A DNA stretch of 64,000 nucleotides from Wansuia hejianensis (GCF_014337215.1 NZ_CP060635.1:2121501-2185500); one strand, 5' to 3'. Positions 34,087 through 42,161 are shown, numbered from the stretch's first letter. Program-made: numbers and translations. Notes: generated by a model not told the origin, from the letters alone.

Positions 34087-34905
34087 TTATTGGCCATTGC
34101 CATAGCTGCTGCATACCCAGCAGCGGACGGACTGTTCCAGCAGAGAAGCACACCCTTCCACTTCCCGGTCATAATAGTCCCGGAATCTCTCATCTGCGAT
34201 ATACATATTCACAATCGCCCGGTGCGCCTCTTCCGTATATTTCTTCCAGGTCATTCCCAGCCACTCTTTATGGAGAAGCACAATCCGCCTGGCCTCCTCA
34301 CTGTCCGGACGGATGCCTGCAAGAACACCTTCCTTCAGCCGCTGCCGGATTTCCGCACCCAGATTCTGAAACCTTTCCCACTCTTCTTCGGTGAGGTTCA
34401 TCAATCTCCGGTTCACCGCGTCTACTTCTCCGTCTCCGTACTTTTCTCTCGCCTCAGGGCCGAACCGCTCCTCATTTTCCCGGATGACTCTTTCTTTAAA
34501 TGCTTCAAACTTTTCTTTATCACTCATTTCATATTCTCCCTTCATTGACAAAATCGTCTGCTGAACTGTCCGGATCAGGGCTTCCATATGGACCTTCTGT
34601 TCCTCCAGCTCCAGAAGATGCTCTTCCAATGCATGCAGCGTATCAAAATGTTCCTGATAAAGAATCCTCTGAATCTTTTTCAGCCCGAATCCCCGTTCCC
34701 GGTAGAACAGGATCTGCTGCAGCAGGTTCACCTCCGCTCTCCCATAGAAACGATATCCGGCTTCATTGACATATGACGGCTTCAGGAGCCCGATTTCATC
34801 ATAGTAGCGAAGAGTGCGTGCACTCACTCCCGCCAGCTCCGATAATTCTCTGATGCCATATTCCCGCCCGTCACTCCGGACATTTTCCTGTTCCGGTTCA
34901 TACAT
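34087..34905 (-). CDS. MerR-family regulator with TipAS-type drug-sensing domain
   Basis: This 272-residue TipAL-like activator has an N-terminal MerR helix-turn-helix (YGIRELSELAGVSARTLRYY, about residues 16-35), then a wing and a dimerising coiled coil (about 85-125). The C-terminal TipAS/antibiotic-binding domain of four to five helices contains NEERFGPEAREKYGD, LAGIRPDSEEARRIVLLHKEWLG and ADERFRDYYDREVEGCA. Family members turn on multidrug-resistance genes when they bind lipophilic or peptide drugs. A GGAGG lies before the ATG, and the promoter has the stretched 19-bp spacer typical of MerR targets, pointing to autoregulation. Confidence 0.92.
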   Translation of the reverse strand: MYEPEQENVRSDGREYGIRELSELAGVSARTLRYYDEIGLLKPSYVNEAGYRFYGRAEVNLLQQILFYRERGFGLKKIQRILYQEHFDTLHALEEHLLELEEQKVHMEALIRTVQQTILSMKGEYEMSDKEKFEAFKERVIRENEERFGPEAREKYGDGEVDAVNRRLMNLTEEEWERFQNLGAEIRQRLKEGVLAGIRPDSEEARRIVLLHKEWLGMTWKKYTEEAHRAIVNMYIADERFRDYYDREVEGCASLLEQSVRCWVCSSYGNGQ

Positions 34906-34929
34906 GGGATCACCTCCTCTGATGGAAAC

Positions 34930-34960
34930 AGCATACTTCTTTCCGCAGCGTCAAAGTCAA
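34930..34960 (-). promoter_or_regulatory. MerR-type promoter with 19-bp spacer
   Basis: Minus strand: -35 TTGACT (34960-34955), 19-bp spacer holding the imperfect dyad CTTT...AAAG, -10 TATGCT (34935-34930), just before the TipAL-like gene. Overlong spacers with a central dyad are the hallmark of MerR-activated promoters. Confidence 0.65.
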
Positions 34961-34977
34961 GAGGTAAAAACAAAAAA

Positions 34978-35490
34978 TTATATATCTTCTCTCAGCAGGG
35001 CATACATGCAATAATCAAAATACTGCTCCCGTTTATAGACGCCCCGGCGCATAATTCCTTCCAGGGTAAATCCTGCCTTCTCAAGCACTCTTCTGGAACC
35101 TATATTATAGGCAAATGGCTCCGCGTAAATCCTGCAGATTTCAAATTTCTCAAAGGCCTCCTCGCAGATCTGCCGGACAGCTTCTGTCATAATCCCCTTT
35201 TTCCAGTATTCCTCAGCCAGCCAGTAACCCAGTTCGGCGCTCCTCTCATAGACATCTGTCCCGCAGAAGACACCCACGCTCCCGGCAGCCTGTCCGTCAA
35301 TCTCAATCGCCCGGCAGATCTGACGTTCTTCAGGGTCGGCAGCGCATCCCTCCACGTACTGCCTTGCATCCTCCAGACTGTAGGGACAGGGAAAAACGTT
35401 CCTCAGGTTCGCAGCAATTTTCTCATTATCAGCGAAACGGGCAACGTCAGCCGCATCCGATATTTTCCATTTTCTCAAAACAAAATTCAT
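34978..35490 (-). CDS. GNAT-family N-acetyltransferase (RimJ/RimL type)
   Basis: This 170-residue acetyltransferase has the family pattern: LRKWKISDAADVARFADNEK at the start, RSAELGYWLAEEYWKKGIMTEAVRQICE (acetyl-CoA-binding region, about 88-115) and NIGSRRVLEKAGFTLEGIMR near the end. Substrate unknown; relatives modify ribosomal proteins, antibiotics or metabolites. It overlaps the TetR remnant by 4 bp and may have been the target or partner of that regulator. Confidence 0.88.
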   Translation of the reverse strand: MNFVLRKWKISDAADVARFADNEKIAANLRNVFPCPYSLEDARQYVEGCAADPEERQICRAIEIDGQAAGSVGVFCGTDVYERSAELGYWLAEEYWKKGIMTEAVRQICEEAFEKFEICRIYAEPFAYNIGSRRVLEKAGFTLEGIMRRGVYKREQYFDYCMYALLREDI

Positions 35491-35768
35491 GATTTCTCCT
35501 TTTCCAGATCGCTTCTGATCTTATCAAGCATATTCTTCACGGTCTTTTCATCCAATGGCACTACCCTGCTCCACATCCGGACTCCCTGATAGAGATAGAG
35601 AATCACATCGGCCATCTGTTCCGCTCTGACCGGGGCAAATTCCCCCCGTGCCACCCCATAGTTCAGAAAATCCGTCCATTTTCGATGTGCCTTCTGATTG
35701 ATTTCCGACAGAAATCTCCGGTCACAACAGCAAGCATACTCATATACGGCAATAAATTTTGAAATACG
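35487..35768 (-). pseudogene. C-terminal remnant of a TetR-family regulator
   Basis: The readable part starts near RISKFIAVYEYACCCDRRFL and continues ...NQKAHRKWTDFLNYGVARGE to the end. This looks like the ligand-binding C-terminal region of a TetR-type repressor. The N-terminal helix-turn-helix (normally about 50 residues plus linker) is missing. The frame runs upstream to 35795, but those residues come from the neighbouring LURP-one sequence on the opposite strand. Without a DNA-binding domain or its own promoter it is presumably inactive. It shares a deletion junction (35768-35797) with the LURP-one remnant. Confidence 0.65.
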
Positions 35769-35796
35769 GCTGGAATTAGGCCATCCGATACACAAT

Positions 35797-36048
35797 GTTC
35801 TGGATATCGTAGAGTTTGGCTGGCAGATCAGAGGTCAATTTGCCGCACATGATTATGAAATTGCAGATTCTAACGGCAATGTCTTAGCTGCCGCCCACCG
35901 TAAATGGTTCTCAGCCCACGGAATTTACTATCTGGATATCTTCGATGATACAAAAGCAGATATGCTGCTTGCCGCTTATATTGTTCTTGAACATATCCTC
36001 AACAATCAGGAGGCATCCGCATCAGCTTCTGCTAACAACCTCAATTGA
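35797..36048 (+). pseudogene. C-terminal remnant of a LURP-one-related (YxjI-like) protein
   Basis: Plus-strand sequence from about VLDIVEFGWQIRGQFAAHDY onwards (AAHRKWFSAHGIYYLDIFDD, MLLAAYIVLEHILNN) matches the C-terminal half of LURP-one-family proteins, which are normally about 160-200 residues. The first half is missing. The frame extends upstream to 35698 only through antisense TetR sequence. It ends in an Ala/Ser-rich tail at 36048. Confidence 0.65.
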
Positions 36049-36091
36049 AGTTCCTGGCCGCTTGATCCTGTTTTATATAGCACAAGGGCAG

Positions 36092-36508
36092 TCACCTGCC
36101 CCTGTGCTTTTCTTTCTTCTTTTGCTGTTTCAGCATAAACTTCCGCAATTGATCCGCCTCTTGCCGTTCCCGGCCGGACGCCTTGCGTTCCGTCTTCAGC
36201 CGCTCGTGCTGCAACTTCAGGGCCTGCTGGGATTTTGTTCCGATCCCCGCTTCCTGTACCTGCCTGTGAGCCTCCCGCTGCATCCTCTTGGGATTCAGGC
36301 GTTCCACCCTCACGACTGCCTCCACAGCCGGACTGAATCGCAGCCTGTAGTAATGTTCCAGAAAAAATTCCGCCACCTGACAATCCTTCGGTTCCGCACC
36401 AAACGTCACTTTGCAGACCCGCAGTCCCTCCTCAGACGTCCGTTCCACCACCCCGATCCAGAATGGCTCTTCAAAAAACACCTTCACTGCTACAGAAATT
36501 CTGTCCAT
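36092..36508 (-). CDS. yjdF: YjdF-family protein
   Basis: This 138-residue protein of the YjdF family (DUF2992) has unproven biochemical function. Family text: VAVKVFFEEPFWIGVVER at the start, VTFGAEPKDCQVAEFFL, and a long basic helix (KLQHERLKTERKASGRER to the KKKEKHRGR tail). The length is typical. In other Firmicutes this gene is controlled by the yjdF-motif RNA that responds to azaaromatic compounds, and the leader here fits that. An AAGGAGG site precedes the ATG. Confidence 0.92.
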   Translation of the reverse strand: MDRISVAVKVFFEEPFWIGVVERTSEEGLRVCKVTFGAEPKDCQVAEFFLEHYYRLRFSPAVEAVVRVERLNPKRMQREAHRQVQEAGIGTKSQQALKLQHERLKTERKASGRERQEADQLRKFMLKQQKKKEKHRGR

Positions 36509-36513
36509 ATTCG

Positions 36514-36625
36514 TTCCTCCTTAATAAATATTCCGCAAAGAACGGACGACCTAAGGAGGAAGGTTACTGATATCCCTGAGGATACGCCTGGACTACCAAC
36601 CAGGCTGTGTTTTTATCTCTGCCTG
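36514..36625 (-). promoter_or_regulatory. Probable yjdF-motif riboswitch in the yjdF leader
   Basis: The minus-strand leader has a hairpin from AGCCTGG...CCAGGC, a GTATCCTCAGGGATATCAGT-like segment and the pyrimidine stretch CCTTCCTCCTTAGG (about 36563-36550). That stretch can pair with the AAGGAGG ribosome site at 36517-36524, suggesting translational control. I identify the class from gene context and overall layout, not from a model search. Confidence 0.65.
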
Positions 36626-36654
36626 TTTATTCTATCATATGGAACGCATCATTT

Positions 36655-37311
36655 CTACAGAGTTTTTAATATCCCTGCCAGAATATCCTCAGGCTTCTCT
36701 GCCATCACATCGGCGCCCGCAAGCTCTCCCGCTATTCCAAAACCATAACGGCAGCCGATAAATGGGCTGCCGCTGGCCCTGGCGCATTCCATATCAATTC
36801 TCCGGTCACCGATGACCACATACGGACCCGGAAATTCTTTTCCAATCTGACGGATGATTTGTGTCTTCGGCGCATACCCAAAGGATTCACAGTCATAAAA
36901 GCCCTCGAACCACCGGTCCATGCCGAATGTTTCCCAGTGGACCCTTCCGTATGAGGCCTGGCAATTGCTCAGAACCGCCAGGCGGCATCCCCTGTCTTTC
37001 AGCTCCTCCAGAACCGGCCGGATTCCCGGATACCAGGCCGCCCGGCGGGCGCGCACTGCCCGTTCCATATGCGCGCCCACCATGGCGCCTGCCTCTTCCC
37101 GCAGCTCAACAGGCAGGCCGGGGAGAAAGGAATCCCACATCTCCCGTCTGTTCATGCCCAGCCAGGACGCAATCCTCTGCCTGGAAGTATGCGGCACCCT
37201 GACTCCATGTTCCTCTTCCAGCCATTTGAACGCCCGGCGAAGCGCCGGTTCATAGATACGCAGGGTGTCGTGGATCGTGCCGTCGTAATCAAAAATCAGA
37301 GAAGCTCCCAT
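36655..37311 (-). CDS. HAD-superfamily phosphatase at the end of the rib operon
   Basis: This 218-residue phosphatase has HAD motif I FDYDGTIHDT at the start, motif II LAVLSNCQAS and motif III/IV near QIIRQIGKEFPGPYVVIGDRRIDMECARASG, with a helical cap between. The ATG at 37311 begins 1 bp after the ribH stop, so it is co-translated with the riboflavin genes. A longer frame to 37365 would run into ribH. Because the riboflavin pathway needs a HAD-type phosphatase to dephosphorylate the RibD product, this enzyme is a good candidate. General phosphoglycolate phosphatase activity remains possible. Confidence 0.85.
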   Translation of the reverse strand: MGASLIFDYDGTIHDTLRIYEPALRRAFKWLEEEHGVRVPHTSRQRIASWLGMNRREMWDSFLPGLPVELREEAGAMVGAHMERAVRARRAAWYPGIRPVLEELKDRGCRLAVLSNCQASYGRVHWETFGMDRWFEGFYDCESFGYAPKTQIIRQIGKEFPGPYVVIGDRRIDMECARASGSPFIGCRYGFGIAGELAGADVMAEKPEDILAGILKTL

Positions 37312-37312
37312 T

Positions 37313-37786
37313 TCACATCTGCCCCAGAAGATTGACCATTTCAATTGCCGACAGCGCGCAGTCATATCCTTTATTTCCGGCCTTACTGCCCGCCCGGGCT
37401 ACGGCCTGTTCGATGTTTTCCGTGGTAATCACCCCGAACAGAACAGGAATTCCTGCAGAAAGCCCTACCTGCGCCACTCCTTTTGAAACCTCGTTACACA
37501 CATAATCGTAGTGCGTGGTATCTCCCCGGATCACGGCTCCCACGCAGATCACTGCGTCATATTTTCCGGATCTGGCCATTTTGGCAGCGACAACCGGAAT
37601 TTCAAAGGCGCCCGGCACCCAGGCTGCCGTAATATTCTCTTCCTCTACGCCGTGACGCACGAGACCATCCACCGCCCCTCCCAGCAGCTTACTGACAATG
37701 ATTTCATTAAAACGGGACGCAACGATTCCCACCTTCATGCCCTCCGGCGCCACAACCTTACCTTCTAATACCTGTATCTGTTTCAT
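37313..37786 (-). CDS. ribH: 6,7-dimethyl-8-ribityllumazine synthase
   Basis: This 157-residue enzyme joins the ribitylaminopyrimidine with dihydroxybutanone phosphate to form lumazine, and assembles as a capsid or pentamer. Family text: VGIVASRFNEIIVSKLLGGA, AWVPGAFEIPVVA, CVGAVIRGDTTHYDYVCNEV with the catalytic His, and IPVLFGVITTENIEQA. Standard length. It lies 34 bp after ribBA and 1 bp before the HAD gene. Confidence 0.97.
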   Translation of the reverse strand: MKQIQVLEGKVVAPEGMKVGIVASRFNEIIVSKLLGGAVDGLVRHGVEEENITAAWVPGAFEIPVVAAKMARSGKYDAVICVGAVIRGDTTHYDYVCNEVSKGVAQVGLSAGIPVLFGVITTENIEQAVARAGSKAGNKGYDCALSAIEMVNLLGQM

Positions 37787-37820
37787 CTGCTTATTCCTCC
37801 TGAATGATTCTATTGAACAA

Positions 37821-39032
37821 TTAAAAACTGATTTGCCTGAATATGTGTCCCATTTTCTCCTGCTTCGTTTTCATATAGAAATTGTCGTACTTCTGTGGGG
37901 TGATCTCAATGGGAACCCGTTCCTTAATTACCAACCCGAAGCCCTCCAGCCCGTAGACCTTATCCGGGTTATTCGTCAGGAGCCTGAGAGATTTCACCCC
38001 CAGGTCTGACAGGATCTGGGCGCCCACCCAGTATTCCCGGAGATCCGGAGCGAATCCCAGCCGCAGGTTTGCTTCCACCGTATCCAGCCCCTGTTCCTGA
38101 AGCTCATAGGCTTTCAGCTTGTTAATCAGCCCGATTCCCCGGCCCTCCTGGCGCATGTACAGCACAACGCCGCGCCCGGCAGCCTCCACCTGCTGCATGG
38201 CTGACTGAAGCTGCAGTCCGCAGTCACAGCGCAGAGAGCCGAAGGTATCACCTGTCAGGCATTCCGAGTGCACCCGGCAGAGCACATCTTCACCATCTCC
38301 GATCTCCCCTTTTACCAGAGCCACATGATGTTCCCCGGTAATATCATTCACATAGCCGCAGATCCTGAAATGCCCGTATTTCGTCGGCAGGTCGGCGCAG
38401 GCCTCCTGGCTCACATGCTTCTCATGGATACGGCAATAATCCTGCAGCTCCTTGATTGTGATAAATTTCAGCCCATATTTCCCAGCCAGCTTCCAGAGGT
38501 TTGGCGTGCGCATCATCGTTCCGTCCTCCTCCATCACCTCACAGCAGACGCCGCACTCCCGCAGCCCGGCCAGCCGCATGAGATCCACCGTGGCCTCTGT
38601 ATGCCCGTTCCGCACCAGTACCCCTCCGCTTCTGGATACCAGCGGAAATACATGGCCCGGCCTGCGGAAATCCTGTGGTTTTGCCGCCGGATCGGCGCAT
38701 TTCAGCATAGTATGAGACCGCTCGGCAGCCGAAATCCCTGTCGTCGTGTCCACGTGGTCAACGGACACCGTGAACGCCGTAGAATGGTTATCTGTATTCT
38801 CGGACACCATCTGCGGCAGGCCCAGCCCTCCCGCCACCTCCGCGCTCATCGGCGTACAGATCAGCCCTTTCGCCTGGCACGCCATGAAATTAATGTTCTC
38901 CTGTGTGGCAAATTCTCCCGCACAGATCATGTCCCCTTCATTTTCCCTGTCCGGATCATCCGTTACCAGGATGACCTTGCCGGCCCGCAAATCCTCAAGA
39001 GCCTCCGGAATCGTGTGGTACGTTTGCTTCAT
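37821..39032 (-). CDS. ribBA: Bifunctional DHBP synthase / GTP cyclohydrolase II
   Basis: This 403-residue fusion supplies both precursors of riboflavin. The N-terminal RibB part (about 1-200) has DDPDRENEGDMICAGEFAT and the RSGGVLVRNGHTEATVDL region. The C-terminal RibA part (about 205-403) has the zinc ligands in CLTGDTFGSLRCDCG and YMRQEGRGIGLINKLKAYEL. Both halves look complete. It lies 18 bp after ribE in the FMN riboswitch operon. Confidence 0.97.
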   Translation of the reverse strand: MKQTYHTIPEALEDLRAGKVILVTDDPDRENEGDMICAGEFATQENINFMACQAKGLICTPMSAEVAGGLGLPQMVSENTDNHSTAFTVSVDHVDTTTGISAAERSHTMLKCADPAAKPQDFRRPGHVFPLVSRSGGVLVRNGHTEATVDLMRLAGLRECGVCCEVMEEDGTMMRTPNLWKLAGKYGLKFITIKELQDYCRIHEKHVSQEACADLPTKYGHFRICGYVNDITGEHHVALVKGEIGDGEDVLCRVHSECLTGDTFGSLRCDCGLQLQSAMQQVEAAGRGVVLYMRQEGRGIGLINKLKAYELQEQGLDTVEANLRLGFAPDLREYWVGAQILSDLGVKSLRLLTNNPDKVYGLEGFGLVIKERVPIEITPQKYDNFYMKTKQEKMGHIFRQISF

Positions 39033-39050
39033 CGTTCTTTGTCCTCCTCT

Positions 39051-39734
39051 TTAAATCCCATATTCTTCGAGAAGCTCCATGGTAAGGCCTTCCCGTTTTC
39101 CGGCTGTTTCATTTGTAATTCCCTGCACGCCCCCTGTAACTTCCCGGGAAACGCCTAATAATTTTTTTACGTATTTTCCGATCATATCATTTTCCAGATT
39201 CACCAGGCTTCCGGGTTTTTTATCCAGGAGGGCTGTCTCCCCGCCTGTATGAGGGATCACCGATACAGAAAACGCCCTGTCGTCCACCGACGCCACGGTC
39301 AGGCTGATCCCGTCTATACAGACCGATCCTTTATCCACAATCAGTTCCAATAGTTCCCTCGCGGCCTCTATCGTCACCCAGACCGCATTTTCCTCTCTGC
39401 GGAGAGAACGGATGGTTCCTGTTCCGTCTATATGGCCAGACACCAGATGCCCTCCGAAACGCCCGTCCGCCGCCATGGCCCGTTCCAGGTTCACCAGATC
39501 TCCCGGGCTGCATCTGCCGAGGCTGCTTCTCCTGATTGTCTCTGCCATCACATCCGCCGTAAATCCATCTGCCTGCAGAGAAACCACCGTAAGGCAGATG
39601 CCGTTCACCGCGATGCTGTCCCCGGTCCGTGTTCCTTCCAGGACTTTCTTCGCCCGCACTGCAATGGTCCCTGATGAACCAGTGAGGGATAACGACCGGA
39701 TCACACCTTTTTCTTCCACTATTCCCGTAAACAT
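39051..39734 (-). CDS. ribE: Riboflavin synthase alpha chain
   Basis: This 227-residue enzyme converts two lumazines to riboflavin plus the pyrimidine substrate. It contains the family start MFTGIVEEKGVIRSL and two homologous lumazine-binding halves; the second carries FGGHLVSGHIDGTGTI and SVCIDGISLTVASV. Length is normal with a slightly extended tail (ending MELLEEYGI). Its start overlaps the ribD end by 16 bp. Confidence 0.96.
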   Translation of the reverse strand: MFTGIVEEKGVIRSLSLTGSSGTIAVRAKKVLEGTRTGDSIAVNGICLTVVSLQADGFTADVMAETIRRSSLGRCSPGDLVNLERAMAADGRFGGHLVSGHIDGTGTIRSLRREENAVWVTIEAARELLELIVDKGSVCIDGISLTVASVDDRAFSVSVIPHTGGETALLDKKPGSLVNLENDMIGKYVKKLLGVSREVTGGVQGITNETAGKREGLTMELLEEYGI

Positions 39735-40861
39735 GTTCCATCTCCTCCTTCCGCCAGATATTCCAGCAGCAGATCGCCGCCGATCCGGGTGATTTTATCC
39801 AGGCGCAGCCGCCTTGCCTCTGAGGGAAGCTCCACGCCTGTCCCCTCCACAGGAGTCCGTCCGCCGCCTCCGAAGATCTTCGGCGCTATAAATGCCTTCA
39901 CCTCCCGGACGATGCCTGCCTGCAGGGCGCTGTCATTCAATATGCCCCCACCCTCCAGCAAAATACTGTCAACCGCCCCGATTCCCGGGATATCCCCGCC
40001 TCCGAGCAGCTCCATCAGCCGCCCCAGATCCACCTGTCCCTTTTCACCTGGAACTGAAACCACATGGAGGCCCGCCTCCTGCAGCCGCTTACGTTTCTCC
40101 AGGTAATCTGTTCCAGCCTCATCCATGGCGCAGACAACAACCGTGGGATATGTACGGGCTGTCCTGCAGATCCTGCAGTCCTCCGGAATCCGCAGCCTGC
40201 TGTCACAGATAATCCGTACCGGGCTTCTCCTTCCCTCTTCCCTCACAGTAAGCAGCGGGTCGTCGGCCAGAACAGTTCCTATTCCCGCCATAATCCCCAT
40301 ATACGTCCAGCGCAGCTCCTGTACCCTCGCCCGGGCCTCTTCCCCGGTAATCCATTTGGAAGCGCCGGTTCTGGAGGCGATCTTCCCGTCTGCGGTCATG
40401 GCGTATTTCATCACTACATAAGGCCGCTTCTCAGTGATGTAATGAAAAAACACCGGGTTCAGCCGGTCGCACTCCTCTCTCATGAAATCCTCTTCCACAC
40501 AGACGCCAGCCTCCCTCAGAATAGCAGCCCCCTTCCCGGCCACTTTAGGATTCGGGTCCCTGGACCCTATGATCACTCTGGCGATCTTGTGTTCCAGAAT
40601 GGCCTCCGTACAGGGCGGAGTCTTTCCCTGATGACAGCACGGCTCCAGCGTGACATACAGATCTGCCCCCTCCGCCGGCTCTGTCAGGGCGGCTATGGCG
40701 TTCCGTTCGGCATGGGGTTCCCCGCAGCGGGCGTGGTACCCCTCGCCGATCACCCTTCCGTCCTTCACGATCACCGCCCCGACCAGGGGATTCGGATTCG
40801 TCCATCCCTTCCCCTGCCGGGCCAGCTCTATCGCCCGTTCCATAAATCTGCGATCCGTCAT
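39719..40861 (-). CDS. ribD: Bifunctional pyrimidine deaminase/reductase
   Basis: This 380-residue enzyme performs two steps of riboflavin synthesis. The deaminase half (about 1-145) has zinc-binding HAERNAI and EPCCHQGKTPPC. The reductase half (about 150-370) has KYAMTADGKIASRTGASKWI, GIGTVLADDPLLT and the late LLEGGGILNDSAL. First gene of the rib operon, placed after a long leader with an FMN riboswitch. Confidence 0.97.
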   Translation of the reverse strand: MTDRRFMERAIELARQGKGWTNPNPLVGAVIVKDGRVIGEGYHARCGEPHAERNAIAALTEPAEGADLYVTLEPCCHQGKTPPCTEAILEHKIARVIIGSRDPNPKVAGKGAAILREAGVCVEEDFMREECDRLNPVFFHYITEKRPYVVMKYAMTADGKIASRTGASKWITGEEARARVQELRWTYMGIMAGIGTVLADDPLLTVREEGRRSPVRIICDSRLRIPEDCRICRTARTYPTVVVCAMDEAGTDYLEKRKRLQEAGLHVVSVPGEKGQVDLGRLMELLGGGDIPGIGAVDSILLEGGGILNDSALQAGIVREVKAFIAPKIFGGGGRTPVEGTGVELPSEARRLRLDKITRIGGDLLLEYLAEGGDGTCLRE

Positions 40862-41197
40862 CTCTCATCCCTTCTTTCTTGATCTGTTCAAGCGCCGGCC
40901 GGCATCCAGACGGCTCACGCCGCTGCTTCCTGAGGATTCCGGAAACGTCCGGCGCTGCCTCTCTGCCTCCTAAGCGCCAGGCATGGAATCTCCCGGAGGA
41001 ACAAAAACCGCAATAGAAAAATGCCCCGGAACCCATCGGCGCTCCGCCGGCCCTTCTGGGGGCCGGCGCCATTCTTCAGGTTCTGAGACATTTCATTCTA
41101 TGACATTCATCCTGCGCTTGACAGAGATTCTACAGCACATCTCCAAAACTTCCGTAAGTCTTTCATGGTCCATCCATGAAATTACTCACCCGGAAAA
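40862..41197 (-). other. Long untranslated stretch between FMN riboswitch terminator and ribD
   Basis: About 335 nt without a convincing gene. It holds a very GC-rich stem-loop at 41038-41070 (GCCGGCC/GGCCGGC core), with GCATTTTTC downstream on the minus strand. This might act as a second attenuator. Frames through it (for example 40545-41072) are Arg/Gly-rich shadows. Nothing else is recognised. Confidence 0.5.
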
Positions 41198-41231
41198 TAT
41201 CAAAACCCTGAAATGGTCATCCATTTCAGGG
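41198..41231 (-). terminator. Terminator of the FMN riboswitch
   Basis: Minus strand: CCCTGAAATGG-ATGA-CCATTTCAGGG (41231-41206) followed by TTTTGATATTTT. This is the expression platform after the FMN aptamer, ahead of ribD. Confidence 0.85.
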
Positions 41232-41261
41232 CCTCATGCACACAGCAGACAAACTGCCATA

Positions 41262-41371
41262 CATCTTCTTCCATCCAGACTATACTGTCGGCCCCGGAAT
41301 CTCACCGGATCCTGCCTTTCGGCTCGCGGGCTTTACCGCCGGTAGGGAATCACACCCTGCCCTGAAGATTG
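41262..41371 (-). promoter_or_regulatory. FMN riboswitch (RFN element)
   Basis: The minus strand shows the RFN core: CTTCAGGGCAGGGTG, GATTCCCTACCGGCGGTAA, AGCCCGCGAGCC, a variable arm, ATCCGGTGAGATTCCGG, GGCCGACAGTATAGTCTGG and ATGGAAGAAG. All conserved blocks are present in order. FMN binding should favour the terminator at 41198-41231 and shut off ribD-ribE-ribBA-ribH and the HAD gene. Confidence 0.96.
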
Positions 41372-41393
41372 TTATTTTTTTAATTATGGGCTT

Positions 41394-41422
41394 ATTATAC
41401 TCCAGCCCGTCCTGCTTTTCAA
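41394..41422 (-). promoter_or_regulatory. Promoter of the rib operon
   Basis: Minus strand: -35 TTGAAA (41422-41417), 17-bp spacer, -10 TATAAT (41399-41394), just before the RFN element. The -35 overlaps the last codons of the glucosidase remnant. Confidence 0.8.
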
Positions 41423-42124
41423 GTATTTTTTTCCATATCCAGAAGTACAGACTGATATCCTTCCAGATTTAGGATTTCTCCGGATATCTTCAGCCTGTCA
41501 TAATTATTCAGGAGCACCTTCGCAAGCTTTCCCGGCAGTTGAACGCTCTGGGGACTATTCTGATAATTCGCGATCATCAGAAGGCACTTGCCGCCGCCCG
41601 TGCGGTAAAAGGCAATGATATTCTCCTGCTCTTCCAGGACCGGACGGAAAACTCCGTAAACAACACCCTCCATCTCCGATGAAGTCCGGCAATTCCTCTT
41701 CTTTCTCATCAAATACCTCGCCCACCGCAAACGCCTGGTGCGGTTCAAAGGCTCTCTTCTTAAGCTCCGTCAGAAATACCCCAATCCCCCGGGCTTCCTT
41801 CAGCATATTTTGAACGGAGCAGAGGCCGTCCGGCCGGTCAGCGGGATAATCCCGGAACGGAAGCGCTTTTTTAATATTAATGATCGCGTCGATCCGGAAA
41901 CCGGCGATTCCCTTGTCAAGCCACCAGTTTACCATCTGGTAAATCGCTTCCCGCACCTCCGGGTTCTCCCAGTTCAGATCCGGCTGTTTCCGGTGAAACA
42001 GGTGAAGATAATCCAGCTTCCGGATAATTCCCCTGAGATCACCGGTCCCGTCGCCGTCAGAATCATAAAAGCTTTTCGGATACACCTGATATGCTCTTGT
42101 TTCCAGCCACCATTTTTTCTCCAT
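41419..42124 (-). pseudogene. Gutted GH13 alpha-glucosidase (oligo-1,6-glucosidase type)
   Basis: Three pieces of one GH13 enzyme remain in about 700 bp where an intact gene needs about 1,650 bp. The N-terminus is WWLETRAYQVYPKSFYDSDG, followed by GTGDLRGIIRKLDYL. It then jumps to LFHRKQPDLNWENPEVREAI with GIAGFRIDAI (nucleophile Asp) and AFAVGEVFDE (acid/base Glu). Then, in another frame, comes the C-terminal domain from about GVFRPVLEEQENIIAFYR to LLDMEKNT. At least two internal deletions and a frame change are needed. It is the last gene after glgP, so the operon once included this debranching or disaccharide-cleaving step. Confidence 0.85.
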
Positions 42125-42161
42125 GTCCGTATCCCACCAGTCCTTTTCTTCCTCACCCTTC

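Noticed and set aside
40545..41072. A 175-residue frame in the rib leader and ribD start
   Set aside because: Gly/Arg-rich composition, out of frame with ribD over most of its length, no ribosome site.
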